Assembly: GCF_000350225.1 (NCBI RefSeq)
Contig: NW_005179373.1
Span: 248,001-312,000 of the forward strand
DNA length: 64,000 nucleotides
Direction: 5' to 3'
DNA from: Chondrus crispus
Taxonomy: Eukaryota > Rhodophyta > Florideophyceae > Gigartinales > Gigartinaceae
Shown here: positions 11,732-22,229 of the stretch, piece after piece
Layout: each line of letters opens with the position of its first letter
How positions within the stretch are numbered: the first letter of the stretch is position 1
Translations under genes and position numbers: made by a program
The notes under the pieces: generated by a model
Databases searched by the model: none
What the model was told of the DNA's origin: nothing
What the model saw: the letters and a program-made list of their open reading frames with translations, nothing else

Positions 11732-13323
11732 CAGTGGTGGCAAATAATATAGCACATGTTGAGTTTGTGAATGTCCAGCTAGAAGTATTTCTTTATGTTC
11801 GAAAAGGGCGGCAACACTGCTGGCACAAGCGACGCTGACACCAATCCCGCTGTCCGTTTTGCCAAAGCTTTAATAAATTCTGTGTTATGATAGAAAACGT
11901 GCAGAACCCCCGGCAAAAATGATAAAACCACTTTGAAAGAATGCTAACTGTGACGCTCGCAGAGACAAAACCGTTGACGTTTAGTAGTCTATATTTTTAC
12001 ACCTAGCTTGTAAGACGTCTATGCATCGTTTCTGCGCCGAGTTGACCAAGGATTCCAGCGTTTCAGTTGATAACTTGTTCCAAGCTGCGACGATACAGTC
12101 CACGAGAGAGTTACTGTCCTCAAACTGCCGTTGATTGGCATAAACCTTTCTGACCAGTATCCCCCACAGATTATCGATAGGGTTGAGATCCAGAGACTAC
12201 GCAGGCCAGTCAAGAACGTTTATAAAATTGTCTCTGACCCAAGCTTTTGTCACCGAAGACCGGTGGCAAGGGGCTTCATCTTATATAATATGCAATTGCA
12301 TAAACGTCTAATTAAGGGGAATGTCGTGCGGAAAAGAAAGAAAATGCTCTCGTTGTGTGTCGACATACTTGATACCGTTATGATTGCCACTCAGTATCAC
12401 TAGAGATAACGTTCTCTGGCCTGCAAAACAACCCCAAACCATGACGCTGCCTTCTACGCTGTGGCGCTTCGAAAAACACTGCTTCTCTCTTCGCAAATCA
12501 TGCCATTCGTGCGCCAGCCCGTCAGGTCCGTCCAAATTAAATTCCTTTTCATCGGACCACACGATCCTTTCCCACTGAGAGCGCGTCCAAGTCATCTTCT
12601 CCATAGACCATGTTAGGCGTTGTTTTTCATGGCGTTATCGCGTCGCTGGGGTTCTTTGCAGGCGCTTGCACCACAGATGCGAGGTGTTCTGCAGCAATTG
12701 GCGGACCCTACGGGCTTTGACTGAGACTTGTAGGGCCTTGAAGATAGCAGCTGAGCTCAAATTTCCTTGTGACGCCGCACGAATTACTCTTCTTTCACAA
12801 AATTCAGTTAATTTTAGGGGTCTTTTCGGACTTTCCGTGGTACCGTACCGTGCTCCTTGCTTCAGAAAAGCATGTACTACCTTCCTAGAACGGTCCAGCT
12901 CCCTGGACATTGCTGCAACTGACCAGCAGTTTGAATGGTGAGCTAAAATTTGTCCCTTCTCAAAGTCTGTGACTTTTCTTGCGAGCCATGCTGGAGTTCA
13001 AACTGCTTCTCAGTTCTTTGGGAATTGAACACGGTAGCTTGCAACTCTTTATAAGCATTACATAGGTTGAGTTTCGCGGGAATCGTGCGAACAGTTTCTG
13101 CTTTGTGGGGGGTTTGACTTCAAGTGTTACTATCCTTTTTGCCGGGGGTTCTGCACGTTTTCTATCATAACGCAGAATATATTAAAGCTTTTGCAAAACG
13201 GACAGCGGGATTGGTGTCAGCGTTGCTTGTGCCAGCAGTGCTACGGCCCTTTTCGAGCACAAAGAAATACTTCAAGCTGGACAAACACAAACCCAACATG
13301 TGCTATATTTTTTGCCACCACTG
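11732..13323 (-). mobile_element. Complete Tc1/mariner-type transposon (inactive)
   Basis: The 1592-bp element starts cagtggtggcaaa and ends with its reverse complement, with a TA dinucleotide on both sides (11730-11731 and 13324-13325), the expected target duplication. The terminal inverted repeats are long, over 200 bp each with about 10% mismatches, and cover roughly 11732-11940 and 13115-13323. A single transposase gene lies between them on the minus strand, broken by a frameshift and stop codons. The good preservation of both ends argues for insertion as a unit followed by decay. Confidence 0.92.
11981..12989 (-). pseudogene. Tc1-like transposase, frameshifted
   Basis: The start ATG is at 12989 (MARK...), followed at once by a one-base frameshift. 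The N-terminal paired-type helix-turn-helix is readable from 12960 to 12650 (KGQILAHHSN, SRELDRSRKVV). The catalytic core follows, with VWSDEKEFNLDGPDG (about 12560), GSVMVWGCF (about 12440), DEAPCHRSSV (about 12280; the usual form is DNAPCH) and SLDLNPIDNLWG (about 12180). The spacing from D of DEAPCH to D of NPID is 34 residues, with D where Tc1 elements usually have E. A stop codon lies just before SLDLNP. The frame ends at a TAA at 11981-11983. Confidence 0.88.
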
Positions 13324-13354
13324 TATTTCACAACAGTATCTTGATGTTGAATTA

Positions 13355-13408
13355 CATTACAGTACAGCATACCTTACTGTTAACAGTAAGGTATGTTGTA
13401 CTGTAATG
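13355..13408. repeat. 54-bp near-perfect palindrome
   Basis: It is its own reverse complement except for one C/T pair, centred on actgttaacagt, with outer arms starting cattacagtacagcatacc. It begins 29 bp beyond the target TA of the Tc1 element, so it is not part of the transposon ends. Confidence 0.92.
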
Positions 13409-13781
13409 CAACTGTTAACATTAACTCCCTGATGTCCTGTGTTTTCATACCCCATGAATAGAATAGTGTGTCCCTTCGAGCAATTCAATTGGCGTAAACA
13501 TCGAGTACAGTATTGCACAGGCATTCAAGAATACTTCTCCAGAATTTTTTGGGGTTCTTGAAAAACTACAGAACTGGCGGTAAAACAGAACAATTGCGTT
13601 GGGCTGAAGCGCAACATCATTGGCAGCTGCCGAAGGGTATCTACGCCACCGCCTTGGCCGCCGGTCGGTGTGCCAAACACAATCATTCCATCTTCATTCA
13701 TACCCCACGATGGGGAAGACAAGCTTGGCTCATCTAAGACTCTGAGTAGCTTCAAGGCACATGCACTAAGGGCTTTCAAAC

Positions 13782-15098
13782 ATGGCGGCGAAGCGCAAAG
13801 ACTATTCCATGAACGAGCTCAACCAGCAAGGAAAACGGGTCCGCATTGAGTCAGTGCTCCCGGTGCCATCGGCAGGAAGTTCCAAAGGGCATGTGTCGCA
13901 TCCGAGTTTAATCTCATTTGCAAAGTCCTTATCACCTGAGGAAGTAGAGCGAACAAGGGTGAAGCTCGTCCACAGAGAAGGTGAGCCAAAGCAGGATGGA
14001 AGCTTTGAAATGATTGCAGAGAACGCCGGCAGGGCATGGACCGCGAAGAAGGGTTTCAACGAAATGAATCACGATTACTTCATTGGGATTCGAAACAAGA
14101 TGAACAATACCCTTAGTCTCGTTGCTGTCGACGGAATGTACTCCCTGCGCCCATACATTGGACGAAGGTTGACGGAGAACCCAGAGATTCCTCCCGAAGA
14201 CATAGAGGAACAAACGTACGCCGAAAAGCGCGCCGAGTTGTTGGAAAAGTTTGGAGGGCGAAAATCTCAGCGCCGAGAACAAAAGTTCTTGAGGAATCGT
14301 ATCACAGATGATAACGTGGACGACAAGACTCAAGAAAATATAAGGGAAGCTGCGAAGCAAATGTTAGAGAAGGACACATCACAAGGGATTGTTCATGTCT
14401 TCCAGCAGACAACTGAGTCTCTGGCCCCACCTCACGATAATAGCGCCACAACTCCGGAGCTCGCGTACCCCCTGGAGGGCCTTGTCACACCCGGAGAGTT
14501 ACAAGCGCTTGAACAGGAAGCACGAGCAATGATGCAGACTTGCTCAGATGGAACGGGCAACATTGACAATCCCGGATGGCACCCGCTTGTGTGGACTATT
14601 CTCTTGAGGATCATCCGAAATGCAGACCTGACAGCGGATGCAAGATTACCACGAATACAGGCGGCAATGCATCTTCACTATTTGATTGTATTGACGGGGA
14701 CGACGGACAAAATTTTTCGAACTACCCGAGTGGAGTTGATGCAGTCAATGGCGGTTGATGAAGGGATTCTTAGTTGTATCTTGGATAGATTTACTGTGAG
14801 CGACGACCGGCCGCACGTGCGAAAGAAAACGCAGGAAGACGTTGTTCGGGCAGTCCAGTATGGCATCGTTATGTGGTTGACTGCCTGTGGGTTCCGAAAA
14901 TGTGGTGATGTGGGCCAGTTATCGGCAGCTCTTGGGATAAGCTCGAAGCTACTACTCAAACACGCGATTCAAATAGGGTGCAAACTCCGTCGGAAGCCGG
15001 AACAAAGGGATGCGAGCGACTGCTTTGTTTATCTGAAAGTGCCACTAACGTTTCCGAAAATCAGGAAGAGACAGGGAAGACCCGCCAAGCGAGGATGA
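13782..15098 (+). CDS. RNA polymerase I subunit A49-like (RPA49/POLR1E)
   Basis: An intronless 438-residue protein close to the usual length of A49 (about 400-430). Residues 30-130 resemble the dimerisation module that pairs with A34.5, ending in YSLRPYIGRR at about 120-129. It is followed by the family hallmark AEKRAELLEKFGGRKSQRRE and LRNRI at 147-175. Residues 240-430 would form the tandem winged helix, and the tail is basic (KIRKRQGRPAKRG). In yeast and humans this subunit stabilises Pol I initiation and elongation on rDNA in the nucleolus. The first ATG is followed by a basic, nuclear-type N-terminus. Assignment is by recalled family motifs, not by search. Confidence 0.75.
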   Translation: MAAKRKDYSMNELNQQGKRVRIESVLPVPSAGSSKGHVSHPSLISFAKSLSPEEVERTRVKLVHREGEPKQDGSFEMIAENAGRAWTAKKGFNEMNHDYFIGIRNKMNNTLSLVAVDGMYSLRPYIGRRLTENPEIPPEDIEEQTYAEKRAELLEKFGGRKSQRREQKFLRNRITDDNVDDKTQENIREAAKQMLEKDTSQGIVHVFQQTTESLAPPHDNSATTPELAYPLEGLVTPGELQALEQEARAMMQTCSDGTGNIDNPGWHPLVWTILLRIIRNADLTADARLPRIQAAMHLHYLIVLTGTTDKIFRTTRVELMQSMAVDEGILSCILDRFTVSDDRPHVRKKTQEDVVRAVQYGIVMWLTACGFRKCGDVGQLSAALGISSKLLLKHAIQIGCKLRRKPEQRDASDCFVYLKVPLTFPKIRKRQGRPAKRG

Positions 15099-15297
15099 AC
15101 ACCAGCATGCAAGGCGTGTGTTCTACCGCAGTGTAGCAAGCGAACCGTGTATTCAAAAGGCGGACTGATTACATGTCGTGCGTTGAAAGTTATCCGCGTT
15201 GCACGCCGCTGCGAAGCAAGACGGTCGCTTTGATTCTTACAACGGAAAAGACCATATCAACTCAGCAAGACATGGCGATTCAATGAATTTGTCTGAT

Positions 15298-16032
15298 TTA
15301 CGGTTTTGATTTCTTCGGACTTCCTTGAATAGTGACCATCAGCCGTCTAGGACCGCCGTGAAAGCGGTGCTCGAGAAGCCACAACCCTTGCCAAGTCCCA
15401 AACGCCAGCTTTCCATTCGTTATTGGTATGGAAACTGATGTATTGGTTAAACTACTCTTCACATGGCTGGCCATGTCATCAGGGCCCTCTTCGGTATGGC
15501 GAATGGTTGGGCACCCCGGGTCACCGACATCCGGCACAATTCTGTTGAGATGTGTTTCCATATCGTGTAAAACATCAGGATCTGCGTTTTCGCTTATTGT
15601 TCTGGTGAGGAGTTAACAACATAGATGAATCAACAGGTTTTAGGAACAACGTTGCAAACGTTAGTTGAAAATATTGGTATTTCCTTCATGTTTCGTATTT
15701 GATAAAGGATTCCGATTTTGATCCCAACTTACAAACTCTACGCATGGTCTCCGCGTTAGTTTGCGTGAAATACAACGCGACGGAAATGTTAGCTGTCTGG
15801 ACTGCCATGTATTACGTGTAGGCAAAAAGATGAAAGGCTATCTACAAATCAAACCTGCGTGAAAACATACCGCAGATGTGTGCATTATGAAGACGTGACA
15901 AATCCCCACTTCTAAGCCAGAGAGCTCGTTCCCTATCGCCGATAAAAGCTCGGAGGTGATGAGATAACATCCCCGAGGCTTTTGGCGTAAGGAAACCTGT
16001 TTCTGGATCCAAACTGGAGTGACAGCAGCCAT
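15298..16032 (-). CDS. YjbQ/UPF0047 family protein, three exons with a 5-nt microexon
   Basis: Exon 1 (16032-15871) encodes MAAVTPVWIQKQVSL and RGCYLITSELL, ending in FIMHTSA. The last exon (15601-15298) encodes TISENADPDVLHDM, EEGPDDMASHVKSSL, IPITNGKLAFGTWQGLWL and GGPRRLMVTIQG. All are typical of the YjbQ fold, a small trimeric protein sometimes annotated as secondary thiamine-phosphate synthase. The family motif HTSASLT needs two codons that neither exon supplies. A 5-nt exon AGTTT at 15737-15733, with TAG before it and GTAAGT after it, restores S-L and the frame. Introns are 133 bp (GTATGT donor) and 131 bp. Total 156 aa. It is divergent from the next gene, 187 bp away. Confidence 0.8.
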
Positions 16033-16219
16033 GGCTTGGGAGTCCAGGTGGGGAATTTATCCCTCTTGGAGAGCGATGATAGATAATCGGGAGAGGCGAG
16101 GGGGACACGTACCGAACCCGCTAGTTATTTGAAAGCGCAACAGTTCCACTTTACCCGGAGTTAGGATGCTCCCGTGGTAGTCATCAGTATGCAGATGATG
16201 ATTTAGCTCATTTACACGT

Positions 16220-16842
16220 GTGAACACGTTTGTGCGAATAGTGGTGCTTGCCGTTATATTGTTGTACAGTAGAACAGCAGTTGTTGACGAGGCGAATCAC
16301 ACGAGGCCCATGGACTTATCGTCTGGGCTTCGAAAACGATTGTTTGCATCCAGTTCTAGATTTAATCTTCAAGCACTGCACACATCCCCACAAAGCTCTA
16401 GCCTTTCCGCAGCTTTGAATAGCTGCCTTCTCGTGGAAACAAGTATCGCAGACAAGGGGCTATCAGATGAGTGGAAGACCGTCTGTAGCCGTGTCGCTAG
16501 CGCAACAGAAACCGAGATGGGAGGAGTGACAGAGGCTGTGCCGGAGTTGATGGCATTGTTGGAGGAGACCATTGCACTCCAAGCAGAGCTGAAGGGTAAG
16601 GCATGCGATACTTCGCGTTCAGCTGTAGGGATATTGCAGAGTAAGCTTCCTCTCGTGCACTGATGTACTGACGGTATCTTGGCGATGTCAACTGCTTTGG
16701 TGATTGCACAGAAATACGAAACGCACGGATGCTCGAGAAGCAAGATCTCGAAAAACTTCAGCGACTAGTCGTGTTACTTTTGACGTTCTCAATCATTTCC
16801 GTCTTTCTTGTCTTGTTCACTATGTTAAGGGAACGATGTTAA
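16220..16842 (+). CDS. Small membrane protein with signal peptide and C-terminal TM segment
   Basis: Two exons, 16220-16640 and 16712-16842, joined by a 71-bp intron (donor gtaagc, acceptor gcacag), give 183 residues. Residues 1-22 are a signal-type hydrophobic stretch (RIVVLAVILLYS). The middle is helical and contains two cysteines about 20 residues apart (NSCLLVE, WKTVCSR). Exon 2 adds a charged helix (MLEKQDLEKLQR) and a strong transmembrane segment (LVVLLLTFSIISVFLVLF) with a five-residue tail. The topology is that of a type I membrane protein with a very short cytosolic tail. No family recognised. Confidence 0.6.
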
Positions 16843-17092
16843 CGGAGGAAGCACGCAACAAATTTACCGTAAGCTTTGAGATGTGTCTAGGTGTTGGAGC
16901 CACTGCGACGACCCGACAGCAATCTCCGCGAAGTTGGCTTGTATCAACTGACTTATAGGAGACCTACCACCGGTGAGGACGTGAGTTGATGACAATGAGG
17001 TTATCGTTTCCGGCGAGCGCACCAGAGGAAGATATGTAACATTACAATAGCCAGTCAGAGTTCCTTTTGCAGTCGCATCAACGTTTAAAATT

Positions 17093-17443
17093 TCAGTAAA
17101 GAGTGGCACACTGAATCAAAGCCTCGGTATGCATACCAGATCGCTCGAGTGCCTGCAGGCGTGCCGCCTCTGTCATGGCAGAACGCTCGTCGGTCTGGAT
17201 CTTGTCCGGGTATCTACCCCATAGTTTTGGCACAAAACACGGAAGCGAAAGCCCTATTCAAAGCGCAAAAATGAGTAAATGCATGAGATCCTCGTCAGTC
17301 ATCTGCGCGTTGCTTCACCTGTAACGAGTTTGAAGCAAGAGCATCGATGTCAACCACTCACCTACAGCACCGATTACAATCGAAAAGCATACAACCGGTT
17401 CGTTCGCCCATGCCTTTCGTAGGAAGATTGATATTCCGCTCAT
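17093..17443 (-). CDS. NDUFA3/B9-like mitochondrial complex I subunit
   Basis: Exon 1 (17443-17362) and exon 2 (17253-17093) join across a 108-bp intron (GTGAGT...TAG) to give exactly 81 codons including the stop, so 80 aa. The N-terminus MSGISIFLRKAWANEPVV and the membrane stretch FSIVIGAVGLSLP followed by KLWGRYP match the pattern of the small B9 accessory subunit (kaW.kEPVlv.s..ig......P). That subunit is a single-pass inner-membrane protein of NADH:ubiquinone oxidoreductase. The remainder (ERSAMTEAARLQALERSG) is a charged helix facing the soluble side. The gene is too small to show as one open frame and rests on the splice prediction. Confidence 0.65.
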
Positions 17444-17688
17444 CTCGGGTTAATTGACGTAAAGGAACTTTTGAATGGGGTAAGCTCCACTTGTGGTCGA
17501 CTTCGATAGAATCCAAATGCTGGAAAGGATTTCAGGGCAAGGCAGTACACCTGATGAAGGGCTGTCTGGTTATCACGATTATTTTGCCGAAATAATGAAA
17601 CCTTTTAAGCGAAGTTTAGGCATTTTCTGGGCATTTCATCTCCCAGTTCACGTTTTCACTGGGCCACCTGGCGCTGCACATGAAACTA

Positions 17689-18592
17689 CAGGGGGGGGAG
17701 GGGGGACTCTCATTAGTGCCACATTTGCTAATGCCACCCTCCCATTAATGCCGGCCAGACGTACGAACACGAAAAGTGCCACGTGTTACACGGTCCAGGT
17801 GTTATGCAGCCGTCCGTCCGTCCGTCGCGCGTGAAAACATGTGAAAGCGGCATTCCATTCGCCGAACAGCGTTCACAGACTTTAGCTTATCCTCCTTATG
17901 GATCCGGTTCCGGAAATAAAAAACGCAACGCGCAAGCGCCTGACAATAGCGCAGAAGCTAGACATTGCAGATCTGCTCGAAAAAGGACACTGTGCCGAAG
18001 CAATTGAGCGGCAGTTCGGCATCGCAGGGCGCACCGTGCGAAACATCAGAGCAACTGCTCCCAAATTACTCCGCGTAGCCAACAAGAAGCCCGAATCACT
18101 GCAATTGAAGACCCCTCAGGCCGTATGGGTCCCAAATCTAGAGGCTAAGCTGCTCGAATTTCTCATGTGGAACGGTGGGTAAATATTGAGTGCGACGAAA
18201 GTGTGGTAGAGGCGTTTGTTAATGATGCCATGGACGTTTTTGAGTCAGTTCAGGGTGTGACGAACACAACTACAACGCAATCAAGTGATGAAGATGGGAG
18301 CGCAGAGGACGCGAGAGAGCGAAGGACTGTCCCCTCTGTCGTTGAGATTGCGGAATTGTTTGGAGAGCTGGAAGATTTGGCTACTGAATGTCAAGTTTCA
18401 GACGCTCTATCGTATGAGGTCCGCAAAGCGCGCGTTTCTCACTGCAAAACACGACAGACCCAACGCGGAGCAGGCAGACGTTAATTACCGAATGCATGAA
18501 AATAGATGGGACGACGTCACCTATTAATGCCGTCTCCTAATAGTGCCAATTTTGGGGTCTTACACGGGGCGGCACTAATGAGTAGGGCCCTC
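17689..18592 (+). mobile_element. pogo/Tigger-type DNA transposon, internally deleted
   Basis: Both ends carry ctcattagtgcc in inverted orientation inside G/C-rich termini (cagggggggg... at 17689; ...gggccctc at 18592). A TA flanks each side (17687-17688, 18593-18594), as expected for the Tc1/mariner/pogo superfamily. Extra attaatgcc/ctaatgcc words occur near both ends. The interior holds only the N-terminal DNA-binding part and an acidic C-terminal part of a transposase, with the DDE core missing, so this is a non-autonomous derivative. Confidence 0.6.
17898..18484 (+). pseudogene. CENP-B/Tigger-like transposase, deleted core
   Basis: Codons from 17898 give a CENP-B N-terminal type helix-turn-helix: RKRLTIAQKLDIADLLEKG and FGIAGRTVRNIR. 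The frame ends at 18182. A second open stretch (18167-18484, different frame) is acidic, with DESVVEAFVNDAMDVFES and SSDEDGSAEDARE, resembling the tail of pogo-type transposases. The catalytic DDE domain that should lie between them is absent. The two parts suggest an internal deletion that also shifted the frame. Confidence 0.55.
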
Positions 18593-19041
18593 TATATGTA
18601 TACTGTACTATTCAAATACTGACGTGGACAGTTTGTACAGTACAGGTACAATATTTATTCAGCAACACCACAAAATGAATGGCATCATTCATTCCGTTAA
18701 TTTAAAAAGAAAAGGGGCTTTGCAAGACCCCATGTACGGTAGGGGTACAGTAGAAAGGTTGGCAATTTGACTTGCTGGCAACCCCTCCACCCACGTCAAT
18801 CCGTGTCACATCGCCTCCAAACATTTACCTCAACTTATCCGCCCGGTCTGTTGTGTGCGCACAGCGCACCCGAAGAGGGTAGGAGAAAGGCGGAAACCAG
18901 CATTGGTCTCCAAAGCACAACTAACGCCCACATCTTTGCTTCCATATTGCACCGCTCCTTCCGAGTCGTCCGATATTTCCACCGGCGAGGAGCATTTGAG
19001 AGAAACGCCGAATGCTGCTGCTTCGAGAACACGCACAGAGA

Positions 19042-20088
19042 ATGGGGAATTTCAGAATTGCTCCCGTTTTGTGTGCATGCTTGGTCGTGGTGCTCTTTTT
19101 TACCAACGCTCGGGCGGGTTCGATGCCCGTCTCCGCCCCACGCACAATCAAGTCCACCATGCGCCAGTCAGTCGATGGTGACGGGTACGGCGGAGAGGGC
19201 TTCACCGTCCGTCCCTTGCTTGACGAAAGACCTCTAGCTACAGCAATCATCATCCACGGGCTCGGCGGAACCGGAGAGGAATGGGGTATCATGAGCCTTG
19301 GCATGTCTGTCTTCTCCCTCAACTACGTTAAATTCATCATCCCTTCTGCCGAGACAAAACCAGTCACCTACCTCAACACGACTATTCCAAGCTGGTTCGA
19401 CATTCGAAGGATACAGGGTACGAATTCTGACGTAGATGAAAAAGACTTGCGTCAGAGCGTCGATAGGATTAACAGAATAATTGACGGTGAGGTTAGGGCT
19501 GGTGTACCTGCAGAGCGGATTTTCATCGTCGGGTTCAGTCAAGGTGGTGCCTTGGCTTTGACCACTTTTTTGAGAAGTAAGAGAAAATTAGGAGGATGCG
19601 TTGGTGTTGCGACATGGCTTCCTTTGCATAACTCGTACGCCCCATTTGGACCAGAGCCTGTTTCAGAAAACGTCAAGGGAAACAAAATTCTTATGATTCA
19701 TGTAAGTCCCAATTATGCTCATGCAAATCGCTTTTGTGTGTTGTTGTTGAATCCGCGGTCCTCAAACATTCGCATCATCATCTAACATTTGTTTTCTACT
19801 ATTTCTCGTCTTTTACAGGGGACGGAAGACGAGGCCGTAGACTTTCGCTACGGACGGCTGAGTAAAGACCGCCTCACTGACATTGGAGTGCCTGTTAAGT
19901 TTACCAGCATACAAGGAGCTCCACATGTCATTTTGTCTGCCGATGTGATTCGATTTATTGAAGATTACATCGCAAGCAAGGCGACAGGCACCAGAAATTT
20001 CCTCCGCACGCTTGTGTCGGACCTTACCATTACTTTTGGACGTCTCAGTAATCGCCTAAGCGAAAGGGAGCTTATACCCATACCATGA
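19042..20088 (+). CDS. Acyl-protein thioesterase / lysophospholipase family, secretory signal
   Basis: Exons 19042-19701 and 19819-20088 are joined across a 117-bp GT-AG intron (cat|gtaagt ... ttttacag|ggg), giving 309 aa. An upstream in-frame ATG at 19012 is possible. I prefer 19042 because it starts a clean signal peptide (MGNFRIAPVLCACLVVVLFF, then ARA/G). The alpha/beta-hydrolase fold shows the early strand with HGLGGTGEEW, the nucleophile elbow GFSQGG (Ser about 166), the acid in HGTEDEAVDF right across the splice site, and the His in GAPHVI. The family removes palmitate from proteins or acyl chains from lysolipids. The signal peptide is unusual, because classical APT1/APT2 are cytosolic. 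Confidence 0.85.
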
Positions 20089-20565
20089 GTATCCCCAAAT
20101 GTTGTCCTGCAGGAGTGAGCTTCTCTAGAGAAACAAAACTGCGTCCAGAAGAGTAACCCGATTGGGAAACGACAACATTTTGCACACACTAAGTCCTGTC
20201 CCAACGTGGTGGTCAGGAGGCTTCACTGCACTCTGCCTGTGTATGGCATGAAGAGGATTCGTTCGGCCGGTATAATTTTGACAAGGCTTGCTCATTGCTT
20301 GAGCTCCCAAATGCTTAATTTGTGGAGGACCGGAGAATCAACATTGTTTGATGTTACCAATGGCGTTGCAAGCCTTACCCTCCATGTCTCGTAATATCTC
20401 ACTGTGATAGACGGTAATACTTTTTATTGGTGGCTGTGCAGCAGGCGCATTCTTCAAAAGCGGATCATGAATCTTAACGCCCTTCATTAAATAGCAACTA
20501 ACGTTCAAATTATAAAGTAGTTCATCGGCAGCTCCAGCGAATGCAGCATAGGCCTGGTTCGCTCC

Positions 20566-20688
20566 TTACTTTCGATCTTTTCTTTTGTGAAGCTCTTTAC
20601 GTAGAGAGGCCATTTCCTTGACAGCAACATGCAGAAACAAATGCTTCAACTTAACAAATGCAAAGACGAGAAACATAAGCTCATACAT
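20566..20688 (-). CDS. Possible small ORF or exon, 40 codons
   Basis: ATG at 20688 directly follows a TAG that could be a splice acceptor. The frame encodes a hydrophobic start (MYELMFLVFAFVKLKHLFL), then a basic helix (MASLRKELHKRKDRK) and a TAA. It resembles a tail-anchored or membrane-associated end of a protein, but no partner exon was found. Low confidence. Confidence 0.2.
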   Translation of the reverse strand: MYELMFLVFAFVKLKHLFLHVAVKEMASLRKELHKRKDRK

Positions 20689-20699
20689 CTACACACCCC

Positions 20700-22200
20700 A
20701 CCCTACGTAGCAGACAAGTACATGGCTTAAGCAGTGCGTGTGTATCCGGCTTAAGAAATATGTATATATCCGTGCCAACTGCGTCAGTATATGGCGCATG
20801 AAGAGGTTTACTATACACTGCTAGTCTGAACAGTCTTCAAAAAGATATTCACGTCAGGGTGGATGCAATCCGCACTGGAGAGTCACATCCGGAGGGGCAG
20901 ACGAATCATATTATCACTACGGCTTGTGTTCTGCATCATACGAAGGAGGCCTCTATCTGCTCCGGAGCTATATAAAGACGACCACGTTTCTCGTAACGAA
21001 CAGGGTAAGAGACTCCTATTTTGAGCAATATGTAATAGCTCCAAAACAGAGTGCTTCATACACACTAATACAATCGATTTTCCTCACATCGACGTTACAA
21101 AGCTTCACAATAGGCATTCGGGATGTCATCGCGAAAGGTGTGTAGTTGCATGTTCGTACCTTCTGGTTTTGAGACTGGCTATACAAATACCCAGTACTCC
21201 AACTGCGATTATGCTCGATCATGTTCGAAGTGTTTCGCTACCATTCTAGATATCCTCGCCTGATGTGGATAAGAGAATTGTTATGCGTGCAGAACGAAAT
21301 GAGAGGGAATGTTCAGAATTAGGGCGGTTCCGCTGTTTGTATGCAATCATATACCCGGACATCGCCGTTTTTTTAACTTTGACTCCCTTCACATTTCTAG
21401 AGGAGTTATTTTTCAAGATGTGGACATGTATATGAAATACGACGATGGTCGAAGCAAAACACTGTGAGTAATGCAAATTTTGTTCTACCATTCACAGCTT
21501 TGCGTCAGTGGCACATTTTATCCTTGTGTTTGATTCTTCTTGCATTGTTTGCCCCTTCATACTTTCTATTACGTCAACTCCATTTCGGCTCGATGGAATC
21601 AGATATGTTCGCACTTGAGCAATGAGATAGGGCGGCATGAAAATCTCTGTGCTGCAAGGAAAAATTGAGCCCAGTAAAGCTGTGTACCTTTGGCAGGCGT
21701 ATGAGAGAACAACTCTTTGGGGAATTATGAGGATAAAACGTATCCCAGATCTTGTAAAGGATTTCTTGTTTTCGCCCCGGGCAAATGGGTTTCATCTTTC
21801 TAGCACGTCCAGCATATGCCTCGAAGGCACAAATGTCTAGAGGATTGCAAGACACCATTACGTTAATAAGGATATACTTGCAGAATGATGTATTGCGGGA
21901 GAAAGAGTTACATCTTTTGTATGCAGGGCAATTGATAGTGCTTTACTGCACAGAAGGTGTTCATGAAAGTCTGGAAGTGAATGTCATATACTTTCGATTA
22001 GAAAAGAGGCGAAGAGGTACAGTACAAGAAAGCAGCCAGTGTGAGACAACTACTATTCAGACAGTGTTCTAGCATTGAAACTTTCGAGTCCATGAAGTCG
22101 GTGAAAGAAGATGCACTCTTCGCTCCAGGCTTGACAAGACAAGGAAACGTCGGATGTTTCTATCAATGTTTATTGCGAAATGCATAACAATGGCTCATTT
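20700..22200. other. Intergenic, no gene seen
   Basis: AT-rich, with stops in all frames and no recognisable motif, repeat or RNA gene. Confidence 0.5.
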
Positions 22201-22229
22201 CGTCTACTGTACTCCCCCTGCACTCTCCT

